This document shows positions 1-10,840 of a DNA stretch of 64,000 nucleotides, piece after piece. How positions within the stretch are numbered: the first letter of the stretch is position 1; every line of letters starts with the position of its first letter. This DNA comes from Sparassis latifolia (Eukaryota > Basidiomycota > Agaricomycetes > Polyporales > Sparassidaceae): contig CM031561.1 in the NCBI GenBank assembly GCA_018466975.1, positions 2,852,001 through 2,916,000 on the forward strand, read 5' to 3'. Under the pieces are notes generated by a model that saw nothing but the letters and a program-made list of their open reading frames with translations, made no database searches and was not told the DNA's origin. Position numbers and translations under genes: made by a program.

Positions 1-1965
1 GGTCAGTATTTTGAGCTGGCATCACTGTATCGGGTCGGCATCTGCATCCATTTGGGCCATGACAGAGATCCCTGCCCTCTGGGTGCCTTCACAGCACATA
101 ACAACCCTGCACGGTGGTGGCCCGAGGTCCAATTTCTGGAATGCCTCCAATGAAGACCTAAATGCACATGATGGCGAGGTTCCATTCAACTTTGCACTGC
201 TGGCAGGTGCCCTTGATGGTGAAGCAAGGCAAACCGACGATGCTTCCGATTCCACTTGAGAGGAAGATGTGCCACCAGTGCTCTCCTGGCCACCTCGCCG
301 TGATAGTTATGGGAATCGCATCATGGTCATTGTCAACATCTCTGGCATTCACCATATCGGCATTGACTGGTGCCAGTGTGAGATGGGGGTGGAGCGTGAC
401 ATGCAGCTTCTTCAAATGGGACTTTACCCTGGTGCCATCAAGGATCCCCATACCGCCTTCACATTCGCCATTCTTGACGATTTCCTTCTGGAGAACAAGG
501 AGTGCAAGATGGCAGCATTGAACTACTACAGCAAGCTCAAATGGGTCACGAGCAATGCCTTTCCTGGCACCATTCCCATAAGTGTTCACATGCATTCCCA
601 TGGTCCAACTGTTCATGCCAGTTCCTCGCCAGGACCGTTATCGTGAGCTGATGTGAGTGTCCTGCCAATGGCGCCAACTCAAATATTGCAAGTGGCACAG
701 CTTCTCACACGATGCCCTCCATCCTGTGGAGAAGGATGGCCTCGCCATCTTTTGTCCCACCTGTCCCCAGCCTGGGCTCAACCTGCCTTTCAATTGGCAA
801 GCGGATCCAGTCTAGTGGAAGTTCAAATGCGGCTTCATCATGGATGGCAATTTCAGTGCAAAGCACATGAAGATGAAGCACCCCGAGGAGGACATCACCC
901 TCAGTGATGGCCAGGCATTCATGGTCTTCCAAGAGGATTACAAGGCTCATCTGGCGGTGGCCATGGAGTCGCATCAGGTGCATGTCTGGCTGCACATTTT
1001 TCTTCTGCCCTTGACTCCTAAGCCCACCAGCGCTCCACTTGTCACGAGCACCGCACTGTCAATCAGGCCAATGTGGATCGTGCCAACCTCGATGCCACAG
1101 GAATCGGGGCCACTGCTTGCACCAGACATGGTTTCTTCATCCCTCATACTGTCGTCGATTTCCAGAAGGGAGAAAGGTTTGCATATGTCTCTTGTTATGA
1201 TCCATTCTCACCGATGCACCCTCTGCAGACAAATGAATATGGATTACTCTCTCAGCAATGCACTCCTGACCCTCACTGGTATCACCCTCATCCTCATCAT
1301 ATATGACATCATGTGCCAGTATGGCGTCCATGTCTGCAAACAATTCCGCCACAGCACCTATCTGAGGATGCTCTTTGAGCTCAAGATAGACCAAGGCATT
1401 GGCTTGTTTCATGTGCACGGACACCAAGATTGCTGCTTTCAATGGTTCTCACCCAACTTTATAGTTGGCACTGGTATGGTCGATGGCGAGGTCATCGAGA
1501 CCCTGTGGGTGCCGACAAACGAGGTCTCAGGCAGTACCAGGGGCATGACCGGAGCTCACCGCCAAGAAGTCCTTGACGATCACATGAATGACTCCAACTG
1601 GAAGAAGACGACTCGCATGGGTGAGCCTGGTTCCTCCTTCCCTATTTGCCACCTGCTTTATGCTGCCTACAGTGCCAAACTTGATGACGAAGTGGAAACG
1701 CATGCTCCTGGGCTTCCCACGAAGCAAGGAGTCCTTTGAAGCTTTATCTGCATCCACAGATGAGGAGGTCCTTGAGGCATGGCAGAAGGAGTATGCCACT
1801 GAAGCCACATCCTCGCCCTGGACATTGAGGATGAAATGGTGGACCATGCAAATGCGCTTTGAGTCAGGGTTCACTGGGGTGTATGCATATTCATGTTTGC
1901 TATATCAGTGTAGTGATCATCATGTATGTAATTCCTACTCACCAATATCACATTTGGTGAAGTGA
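1..1965 (+). pseudogene. KDZ transposase, CxC2 type, decayed
   Basis: Remnant of a KDZ-superfamily DNA transposase, spread over three frames. Bases 269-616 read like the region between the CxC2 cysteine cluster and the catalytic core (ISGIHHIGIDWCQC, then TAFTFAILDDFLLENKECK). From 840 the core follows: DGNFSAKHMKMK (first acidic residue), GQAFMVF, then in another frame near 1073-1170 RANLDATGIGATACTRHG and VVDFQKGER. The first frame resumes with YDIMCQYGVH near 1302 (second Asp), FHVHGHQD near 1410, DGEVIETLWVP near 1482 (Glu) and HRQEVLDDHMNDSNWKK near 1558-1608. Known for the family: a DDE-like cut-and-paste transposase. The frame changes and stops show that it is dead. The 5' part lies outside the window. 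No terminal repeats could be assigned. The order of motifs makes the family call firm. Confidence 0.85.
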
Positions 1966-2900
1966 CCTCCATCCTCGACTAAGGGCTTCATCTCGGCATG
2001 TGCTCTCCAATCGCATGACATCAGACATCAAATAAGGTCAATCAGATATCAACCTTGGCTCATCCACTCACCATCATATCTGCTCAGTCTTTAACATCCA
2101 ATGCACACCCCTGCCTGTTCTCCAGAGGGAGGTTGCAGTTGGAAGTCTACACTTGGAGGATCCAAGAAGCTGTTCTGGCACTGGAGCCTGAGCCAGGTCA
2201 CTTCACTGAGGTCTGTTGGGAGGAAGGCTTGCCCCGGGAGATGATACACCTTTCTTGCTGATATTGCCTGACCCTGCTGAGTCCTGTGCAGTTCACCATT
2301 AGGGGTATCTGTGGCGACCTCGCATTGGCGGGTCATGCTGACCATATTGACCATGACGGAGTTATCGCCAGTGTCCTCACCATCTGCACTTTCAATCGCG
2401 AAGTTCTGCACCTCATCAGCATTGACATCAAGGTGATTCCACACCCCACCACCCTCATTCCTTGTCCTAAGAACCTACTCGAAAATTCACCCGACTACTG
2501 GTGGAAATGGAATCATCAGGTTGGGCCGGCGGGGAGCCCTATAAAGGCCTGGTGGTACAAATTTGGTAATCTCTGGGTGAGTGGTACGTTTTAGCATCTT
2601 CCAGTCTTGCTGAACCTTGAGAACTTAGGAGAAGGTGTACACCATCTCTGAGTCTACACTGGTGCAGCTTGAACAGCTGCATGTTCATGTTGTGCACCTC
2701 ACTAGTTGGTTGCAGGAGAGGATGGATCAGAACCTGGATGTGGTGCTGGAAGAGTTGCAGGATGCGACGCAGCAGCTGCGTGAGTTAGGAATGTAATCAC
2801 CCAATGCCAGGTGTCCGTGCTGTAGTGTGTCGAATGTAAGGTTGTCATGTCTTTGAACCTGGGTAATGTACCTGGTGTGGTAAGGCAAAACATAGTCGCC
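1966..2900. other. no recognised gene; weak coding fragment
   Basis: No family was recognised. A short open stretch at 2286-2594 (+) has protein-like composition, including SPDYWWKWNHQVGPAGSP near its end, and may be the tail of a decayed gene. No start, splice pattern or domain could be assigned. Confidence 0.3.
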
Positions 2901-3248
2901 ACATACTCTCCTCAGAAGGGCACATCCCCAATGGTATCTCATGCATGTCTCAAAAGTTGATGTCACATGGGAGAGTTTGGCGAAGTCATTCTGGACTGCA
3001 TGTTCAGATGGCGAGTGATATCCGCCACAGTTCACCAACCCTACTCACAGTGGAAAGGAGTGCCATTCATCACCACATACTCTACCCAGAAGGGCACATT
3101 CCCAATTGTATCTGATGCATGTCTCGAAATGCCGATGCCAGTTCGGAGTGTTTGGTGAAGTCATTCTGAACTCCATGTTCAGATGGTGAAGTTTATTCGC
3201 CACAGTTTGCCAACCCTTCACACAGTGGGAGAGAGTGCCATACTGTAA
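2901..3248. repeat. tandem duplication, 2 x 174 bp
   Basis: Two adjacent diverged copies start at 2901 and 3075 with ACATACTCTC and ACATACTCTA. Both continue through the shared words AGAAGGGCACAT, ATGCATGTCTC, GTGAAGTCATTCTG-like and ATGTTCAGATGG. Period 174 bp. Function unknown. Confidence 0.7.
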
Positions 3249-3274
3249 GGAGAGCTGATAGTGAGCTAACCAGA

Positions 3275-3793
3275 ATGGGAGGGAATGATGGGTGGATTAC
3301 GTGGAAATTATTGGCCAGTGCTAGCTCCATCATTGCCCTGTTAGGCGATGGACCAATCACTGAAAAATATGCCCATGGTGATGAACTGATCACTGAGAAC
3401 TACACCTATGGTGGTAAGCCGATGGGTCAGAGCTTTCCCCATGATATTGGGCCAATGGGTCTGAGCAAGAGGTGCCACATGAGCAATGACTCGGTGTCAG
3501 AGCCCCCTTCTTCTGTGGTGTCCTTCGGCTCGTATGCTGATTTGTACACATCTGCATCCTCATCTACTCCATGCTCTTCGGTTGACTTCGGGTACAATCT
3601 GTTCACTTCGTATGGTCTACTTCGTGGCTCAGGCAACCAGGCGTGGCATCTGCCCATGCTTCCCCCCGACCAATCTCCATGTTTCATACATCCACCTATG
3701 CTACCCCCTGATGAATCACCCAGTATGTTCCTTCACCCACCCATGCTCCACCAAGATGACACGGACATGATACAAGCCCAGTTGACAACCTAG
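3275..3793 (+). CDS. hypothetical ORF with two degenerate 11-residue repeats
   Basis: Open frame of 172 codons. No family recognised. Residues of about 25-50 contain two copies of an 11-residue motif (GPITEKYAHGD, then ELITENYTYGG). This is the same motif encoded in frame by the 33-bp array that starts 60 bp downstream. The C-terminal part is rich in Pro, Met and Leu and has its own repeat (HLPMLPPDQSP, HPPMLPPDESP, HPPMLHQDD). It may be a remnant of a repeat protein whose array was interrupted by stops. It could also be non-coding repeat DNA that happens to be open. Confidence 0.35.
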   Translation: MGGNDGWITWKLLASASSIIALLGDGPITEKYAHGDELITENYTYGGKPMGQSFPHDIGPMGLSKRCHMSNDSVSEPPSSVVSFGSYADLYTSASSSTPCSSVDFGYNLFTSYGLLRGSGNQAWHLPMLPPDQSPCFIHPPMLPPDESPSMFLHPPMLHQDDTDMIQAQLTT

Positions 3794-3851
3794 GGCATGG
3801 CAAGTAACTCAGCTATACCCGGGCTAGTCAGATATTTCAGGCGACCCATGC

Positions 3852-4335
3852 CTATGAGCTCAGAAATATACCTATGGCGGTGGGCTGATCACTCAGAAAT
3901 ATACCTATGGTGGTGGGCCGATCACTCAGAAATATACCTATGATGGTGGGCCGATCACTTAGAACACTACCTATGGTGGTCGGCCCATCGCTCAGTACTA
4001 CCACAGTGGCGGTGGGCCAATGGCTGTATAATAGCACCGTGGTGGTGGGCTGATTGCTCAGAAATATACCTATGGCGGTGGGCCGATGACTGTATAATAG
4101 CCCCGTGGCAGTCAGCCGATCGCTCAAAAATACACCTATGGCGGTGGGCCGATGGCTGTATAATAGCCCCATGGCGATCAGCTGATCACTCAAAAATACA
4201 CCTATGGTGGTGGGCCCATCGCTCAGAACTATCACTGTGGCGGTGGGCCCATGCCTGTATAATAGTAGCACCATGACAGTGGGCCGATCACTCAAAAATA
4301 CTCCTATGATGGTGGGCCCATCGCTCCAGCATTCC
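3852..4335. repeat. 33-bp minisatellite, about 14 units
   Basis: The unit is close to ATCACTCAGAAATATACC followed by TATGGTGGTGGGCCG. The 33-bp period equals 11 codons and holds over the whole array. On + it reads ITQKYTYGGGP per unit, with scattered stops (TAATAG in every other later unit). On - it reads FLSDRPTTIGI per unit and stays open for 147 codons. Two unit classes alternate in the second half: CTCAGAAATATACC-type and GCTGTATAATAGC-type. This shows higher-order 66-bp amplification. Confidence 0.85.
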
Positions 4336-4556
4336 CTTCGTCACCATGAGCTGATCGCTTACAACTCCTTACACAGACCGATGAGCTGATGTCCGCTGGC
4401 TGTCCAGTCCATGACAATGTCAGGGTAAATGGGAGTCCAGTTCACAAACATGACTGAATGGGCTGTCACCAGGTGATCACTGGTGGATCGATGCTTTTAA
4501 TGGGTAGCCAAATACTTTTACAATGTTCAAGCTCTCTCTGATCAAGTGAAACAGGG

Positions 4557-5405
4557 GTGGATGAAGTTTCACCTTTTGATGATCTTTTGGCCACGGAGTT
4601 TCCATTGCGTGATGACAGTGTCATAACCACGCTGAATGTGAGCTACATACCCGAATTCTCAGCAGTACTTGACAAGCAGATTGCGACATGGCAGGATGGA
4701 CGTTGGGGTCCCCAGGAGTATTCGAGGTGGCCGCAGATGTTCGACTGGAAGGTCATACATCACATGTGTATACCAGGTATGGCTGCTGTGTTGGAGGCAG
4801 ATGCGATGGTTCTGTGGGACAAGATCAGGTTATGGGAGTGGAAGGTGGATTCGACCTGCAGTATACCCGATCTGGGCTTTCTGATGGAGGAGAAGTTCAA
4901 CGCACTGGCTGAGGCAGCACTGTGGGTGATGGACAATTTTGCTCACCAGCTTGGCAGAGCAACTTCGAAGAAGATGAAACCCGTCCAGCAACTCATACTA
5001 ATGCTAAGTCAGTGTCTGGACCATCTTCACCTCCTGCTGATGACTTGCACCAATGTGATTGCACTCGGGGCACACATGCAATGCCTCACACTCAAGCTGT
5101 GGGGGTTTGTCAACTATTACACTGTCATTGTCAGTCGGCTGGAGATGCCAACTCTCTGCAGGAAACCCGATTGGGATATTTTGCCTGTACGAGGTGCTTT
5201 CATGAACGACGCCAATGTTGCGCATTCATTGTTCCACGTCGGCATACAGTTTTGGTTCATTCAGACTAAGACAGAGAAGACAAAGATCAAGAAATGGGCT
5301 GGTCCTGTGTTGGTGAGCTATAAGCTAAGCCTGGAAATGTCGTGGCCATGCCTGCTCAGGCATGAGATGGGCCTTGCAGGAATCTTGCACTGTGTGGGTG
5401 AATGA
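4557..5405 (+). CDS. unnamed Agaricomycete protein, 282 codons
   Basis: Open single-exon frame with a protein-like composition. I recognise its pattern only as a recurring unnamed Agaricomycete family: RWGPQEYSRWPQMFDWKVIH, then CIPGMAAVLEADAMVLWDK near residues 75-95, a leucine-rich helical middle, and DILPVRGAFMNDANVAHSLFHVG near residues 205-230. No catalytic or metal-binding motif is visible. No signal peptide or membrane segment is clear. The annotated start (residue 1, MDEVSPFDD) may be internal to a longer, broken gene, since upstream sequence is repeat. Copies of this family tend to occur in transposon-dense DNA, so it may be transposon cargo; that is inference. Function unknown. Confidence 0.5.
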   Translation: MDEVSPFDDLLATEFPLRDDSVITTLNVSYIPEFSAVLDKQIATWQDGRWGPQEYSRWPQMFDWKVIHHMCIPGMAAVLEADAMVLWDKIRLWEWKVDSTCSIPDLGFLMEEKFNALAEAALWVMDNFAHQLGRATSKKMKPVQQLILMLSQCLDHLHLLLMTCTNVIALGAHMQCLTLKLWGFVNYYTVIVSRLEMPTLCRKPDWDILPVRGAFMNDANVAHSLFHVGIQFWFIQTKTEKTKIKKWAGPVLVSYKLSLEMSWPCLLRHEMGLAGILHCVGE

Positions 5406-5903
5406 CCCGCTAGGGGAAGATGAACCCACACTCATGAAGCATCGTTGACACAAACTTTCCCACATATATTTTGCACCACTACATCATCTCACGACCATAC
5501 CTCTCGCGCCGATATCCATCGTAAGGATTTCTGCAACGTTCGCGGCAGCGGCCGTAACGCCCGAGGCGTTCCCCCCCGGACCCCCCCTTACCTGGGAGAA
5601 ATTGCATTTCCCCCAGACCCCCTTTGCTCACGGTGCTGTGTTGCAGCTACTATTCGCAACAAAGCTACACCGGTTGTCATCGTGTCATCTACATTAGCTT
5701 GTAATTATCGGGTTTATCTACGCGTCAATTTATTTCACGACCTCTACCGTGATACCTCCCTCCATGAACTGCTTCTAACATTGATTATATGAAGGCTTCT
5801 GTTTCTCCTTGCACTGCTTCTCGAATGGCACTAGTTTGTGCACTGTACTCGCTACAGCATCTAGATTCCCGGGAACTGTGTGACTGTCAGCCTGAGCAGA
5901 AGC
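5406..5903. other. no gene seen
   Basis: Intergenic. A GC-rich patch at 5540-5625 contains C and G runs flanking GGCGTT. Nothing else was recognised. Confidence 0.4.
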
Positions 5904-8651
5904 CTACTGTGAAGTCACACCTGGCACAACACTCCTGGCCAAGACACCATCATCTGTGTAGGCCTCCCCCAGTGTATGATAAGATGATGACGGTGATGCC
6001 ATTGGCAAGGCAATGCCGTATGTTAACTCTGAGGTCCGCATCTTGTTACCGGGATGTCCCGACATCCGATGTTCAGCTTCACCATCACCTGGGGTTGATG
6101 CACTAACAGTGGATGTTCGCGAGGGAGCTGTGCTGACATAGCGACTGACAGTGGATGGATGCGAGAGAGCTGTGTCGATGTAGGGACTGACAAAAGGCAT
6201 CAGTGTTTCTTCGGGTTGGCCAAGTGCTTGTAGGCGTGTGATAAGATCAGCACACGTATCTGTAGCCTGGAGTAGCTCCTGCATTCGAATTACTCTCTCG
6301 TTAGCATGGCGAGAGGTGCTGCTGATGCGTTGACCATACATGGGAGACCTTCTGCTGACTGCCGGTGATAAGTCCATAGTAAGCGAGCAAAGGCCATCAA
6401 GAACATTAGATGAGATGGACGAATCTGAAGCACTTTCGGATGGAGTTTCAACTCCGGGAGATGACAAGCTTGAGCCAGGAGCCAAGAGTTTGTTAGTAGG
6501 CAGGTCAGGGAGTATTTGAGATATGTCCATGGCTATGTCCTCTTGTAGATCGTGAGATCCCTGTCTCTCTAGCACCACCGCGGCATCTTCAGGTGTCGAA
6601 GAGGTATCTGGCTCAGTCTCGGTAGCATCATCAGCCTCAGAGTCATCTGTGAGCATTGTCTGTAGCAAGCGAGTTTCATAATCAGCATGTGAGAGTCCAT
6701 CTTGTGGAGAAGCGATGATTTCGTCACTAGATTTTAAACCGGTCCTCGCCGCATATTCAGGAACTTCTGAGCGTGCCTCGGGAGCTGTACGTAGGTAAAC
6801 GTAGTGATCACGGAATTGGTCCATGTTGTCGCATCGTGCAAAGAAGTCGAGAATGACCTGTGTGATAGGAATAAATATCCACACATTGATGCGTGACAGC
6901 CGACCTCCGTGCTTGTGATCTTGGAAGTAGTCGCCCTTCAGGTGGTTATTATGAGATTCTAGGTGGTTGGTGGTCCTCGGCACGTCTTCAGCAGGAACAC
7001 TGAGAATTCCTGCGGCCTTGATCACTCCTGCGCGAGACCACTGGAGCCAATACTCATATGTTGCCAAGTATGAGGACAGATAATTGAGAAATTTGAGGCC
7101 ACCGATGGATTTTTTCTTGTCGATGTCACTTCGATGGTGTCCAAGGGATTTGAAGTACGCAATCTCTTCTTCGTAGGCAGCCTTTGCGATATTGTAGTCA
7201 ATGATCTCTTTGATTCTACACAATGGCCTGTCAGTCTTTCACATGGTGTTGATTGCGTGCAAGACCATACAGTTGCATGCATAGCTGAGCGAGCCGTGAA
7301 CGGACTCCTTGGCGATGCTCGCCTTTCGGTATTCCAGCCAGGCAGCGATTTAAGCCTGATCGCCAAGACTGCCAGGTATGGTACAGGCACAAGATAAGGA
7401 AGATATCAGGCCAGTGTGTTGTCATCACTGAGCGCTCGATAGTGTCATTGTCACTACTGCCAATTAGGGGTGCAAATTCTCGCCAGATGTGTTGAATCCC
7501 ATGCCTTGAATCCAATGCCCCAGTAAAGACCGTAGAAGCTCTGTGTTGTAGTCAGCATGAACACCTCGTGATGAGGTCTCCTCCTTCGCAGAGAACACAA
7601 TGTAGGCCACTGGTATTCCCTTCTTATTGTGATCAATAGCCATCAGAATCCAGACATTAGCACGAGCTGACGAGAAGCCAAAGGTGAGATCCATGAGAAG
7701 ATGCTTCTTGTGACCATGTTCCCATGCTGTAGAACGTTGCCGTGGAGTTGTGATGATAAGTACAAAGTGATCGGAGATGCCCTCAACGAAGGGCTGATAG
7801 AACAGGCATGACTCAGTGAGGCGGGGATCAGGTGGTGCTGGATTCTTAGAGCGAAACCAGATGTCAATGTTCTCATGTGCCAGGGAGTGCTGCGGTACAC
7901 CCGTCTTGGTGGCTAGACTGTGGTAGATCGAGGAAGTATCATGAGGCAGATACACGAAGCGATGGTGCTTGTCGAAGGCCGCTTTGATCGGAGGCCAGTG
8001 GACCTTTGACCATGTGTTGACCTGGGTGTATGCGGATGCTGCAGGAACATGGTTCTTCAGCAGTTCACGTGAATATATGCAGATGTCAGGGTGTAGAGGC
8101 AGGCGAGGATTTCGTGACATTCACTTGGTTGCTGTACACTTCACCGTGTGAGCAAATATTCCTGTGAGTTCATTTATGACGAGGACATTTTTCGCTGTAT
8201 TCTTTCATGTTAGGCATGCTGCTATTTGCAAATCTACAGAAGACCATACTTTCTACATCGTATGTCACAGTCATCTTGATGAATGCATCACACCCCACGT
8301 TTTCATATGGCATCTGTCTCGCAGTGGCTGGCTGATGACCCATGGTGTGATCCGAGCTGCAGATGCACTGAAAGATATATGTACCATGTGAATACTTGAA
8401 TTTTGATCCTGACGCCTTCAGCGGAGTAACATTTGATGTCCGTATCGACCACTTTGAACTGGCATCCCTCAGTATAGTACCTGGGATGTGTAATCGGAGC
8501 TCAGCCAAGAGTTCAAGAGCTTTCTCTGTGAATGAATTAGTCTCTTGATGACAGGCTATATGCACGAGACACACTTTGCTCCTCATCCTCATGCTTGAAT
8601 CTCCTCTTCTCGCATCCCGCAGTCAGAAGTTTTTCTCGTAAGGTATGTCGC
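5904..8651 (-). pseudogene. Mutator-like (MULE) transposase, main part
   Basis: Decayed MULE-type transposase read right to left. The segment 8592-8170 is the N-terminal domain. The segment 8120-7464 carries the start of the DDE core: LLMDLTFGFSSARANVWIL, then MAIDHNKKGIPVAYIVFSA. After a frame change (7515-7231) comes the CLYHTWQSW motif, matching the C-x2-H region typical of MULE cores. After another change (7223-5904) comes NHLESHNNHLKGDYF near 6965, with the likely catalytic Glu, and a long Ser/Thr/Glu-rich tail of about 250 residues. Frames break near 8560, 8150, 7490 and 7225, so it is not functional as it stands. The 5' end of the coding sequence lies at 15275-15411, beyond the inserted retrotransposon. 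No terminal repeats were identified. Confidence 0.8.
8647..8651. repeat. 5-bp target site duplication (left)
   Basis: GTCGC directly before the TG of the 5' LTR. It is repeated at 15270-15274 directly after the 3' LTR. A 5-bp duplication is usual for Ty3/Gypsy integrases. Confidence 0.9.
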
Positions 8652-8907
8652 TGTAACGTGCCGCCATTGTATTGCTGGACACAAGTACCAAGCGGTACTT
8701 GTGTCCTAATCTTATCTAATCTCATCATGTATTATATAATTGTTGTGTACTGTTTGTACATGCTCTGCGTGTATCGAGCGCACGTTGGTGTGTTGGAAGC
8801 AAGAGACTTACCACACCACGACCTTGATACACGCATTGACGCTCCCGAATAGAGCTTGATGCACTGTATCTGAGGTTAGGTGTGATTAAGTCTTGCCCAC
8901 CATTATA
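8652..8907 (+). repeat. 5' LTR, 256 bp
   Basis: Begins TGTAACG and ends CCACCATTATA. The same-length partner is at 15014-15269. A TATATAA box at 8733-8739 is conserved in the partner at 15095-15101. The short palindrome AAGTACC...GGTACTT at about 8686-8704 lies in U3. Confidence 0.93.
8733..8739 (+). promoter_or_regulatory. TATA-like box in the 5' LTR
   Basis: TATATAA is placed at the same LTR offset in both LTR copies. It is a plausible start signal for the retroelement transcript; this is inferred from position only. Confidence 0.4.
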
Positions 8908-8996
8908 CTTTTTTACAGTCCAATTCGCCCTGCGAAAATTTCTATTCGACAGTGAAGACCCCCATCAAGAAATCAAGAACCTTAACTTGCCACCCA

Positions 8997-10840
8997 ATGG
9001 CAAGTCAAGGCCCCAAAAACACACAGATAACACGCTCCCAGTCAAGACAGGCAGAGCACGCGCTCTGGCAGGCGTGGCCGAGAGCGCGCCCGATGACGGC
9101 GTGCATGTGGACACTGACACGCCAGCCCCAAAAACACCGGACCGTGGGCAAGAACTGGCAGCACCAGCCCCACGATCCCCCACACTGTCGTACGTTGAAC
9201 CCGAGCGCTCAACACGAGGAAGCCGAACGGACGAGCAGCGGTGGGAACCCGCCTCTGACCGTAATGCCAGAACACCAGTGAGATCCACTGGATCTCATCA
9301 GGCCTGTGAAGAAACGGAAACAACGAGAATGGGAAGGACGCAACGACATCCTTCGCATTACTCGCAGAGATTTCCGCCCGCCCTGCCAGCGCAACCGATC
9401 TCCTCCTTAGCGGACGAATTGCATCGTGCTAAGGATAGAGCCCCAAGAAGTACTGCAAGCACGAGTTCGTCTCAACGCGTGCGCAGAGAGAGAGCCCGAG
9501 AGGCACTCCAGTGAGCTCGAGAAGAAGCGAACCGCGAGCTCGACGAATTACAAGAAAAGCAAGAATGCGAGATGCAGGCCATTCGTGAGGCATACGAACG
9601 GACCCGCCACGCGCAGAATGAGCGGTTTGAAAAAATAATGGACGAACTCAAAAAGTCCTCAGGAGACGAAGTTGATCCAGTGGATCAACCCGTCCCCTTG
9701 GGAACGAGGAACTCCATCGAGAAGATAGCAGTAGAGCGAGGATTATACCCCTCAGAGGTCGAGGACCCGATGACTGGTGCTCCCGATATACTCATTGAGA
9801 GCGCGTACTGTCAGTTGGCCCGACCACAGCAAGAGGGAGAGCCGGACGAGGAATACAATCGGAGGGTACTAGTATACACAAGATACTTGGACCGGATGGC
9901 CTCAGAGTCCGAAAGGGCACTGAGGGCATTCAGAGTACAACCGCCGGTATCATCAACACCTCGCGCAACGTGGGGATCACTACAATCCGGAACGACGCCA
10001 GTAGCCATTCCTGAAGGCGACCCCGAAAGTGATGATTCAACCGACTCCAGCCCATACCCCGGAAACGACAGGAATAACTCTGACCATTTCAGAAGAAATG
10101 GTCAAAGGCCCGCAACGCAACCCCGGGGACACCGACCTGGAGGACAACGGCTCCCGCGATCTGAGGGATCGACCCCGCCACCACTGCCTCCTCGACCAAC
10201 GCGACCTGCAGGACCTGGAGACCCTCGTGGGCTGCAAGGGCAGCCCATTGTGGGAACGAGCGCACGATCTGCAGGACCGACATACGGCCCTGCAGCAAAT
10301 GCAGCAACAACCATGCAACAGCCCGGCGTTACTCGGAACGTAACATTCCAATTGGGAGTGACACAGCCAAACCTGGCAGTCCCTACTGCAGTGAACCGAC
10401 CCCCCCGATTCCCGGGAATGAGTACAATAGCCGCAACAGGTACGCACGCAAGCCTCGCGACCGTACAATGATCACATGGCCCAGGAGCGATACCTCCGGA
10501 TACGTCTCCCGCAATCGAGAGGATCCATACAATGGTGGACGAGATGGTATCAAGGGATCCCATCGACGAACCACCAGCATATCTTAGAGTCACCAAGATG
10601 CCTCCACCGCCACAATACGACGGGAAGGACGATCTTGATGCATTCGAGGTCTGGCTACAGAAATTGCTGGAAAACTTTAAGACCCTCTGCATCACTGGCA
10701 ATGCCATGGATGTGGATCGCCTACGGATATTGGGGCAAAGTCTTAAAGATGATGCCGCCAACTGGTTTTTTCTGAACGTGCAGTCACCGAACGCGAAGTA
10801 CGACAGTGGTACTTCGAGGATGCGGTGACGCATCTACACC
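8997..10840 (+). pseudogene. gag: gag-like ORF of the chromovirus
   Basis: The likely start is ATG 8997 (MASQGPKNTQITRSQSRQ), followed by a frame change near 9060. The long frame then runs with only two in-frame stops, TGA at 9512-9514 and TGA at 10469-10471. A charged coiled-coil-like stretch (REEANRELDELQEKQECEMQ, near 9515-9575) follows the first stop. From 10532 comes the capsid-type gag domain: PPPQYDGKDDLDAFEVWLQK, then the LGQSLKDDAANWFF motif near 10733-10775. After a one-base frame change, WYFEDAVTHLHRR is reached and the domain stops abruptly at the deletion junction near 10840. Structural protein of the retrotransposon particle by family. No CCHC knuckle remains. Confidence 0.75.

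Noticed and set aside
3852..4295. 147-codon minus-strand ORF of FLSDRPTTIGI repeats
   Set aside because: Explained by the 33-bp period; the plus strand shows the link to a neighbouring ORF, so the minus frame is probably incidental.
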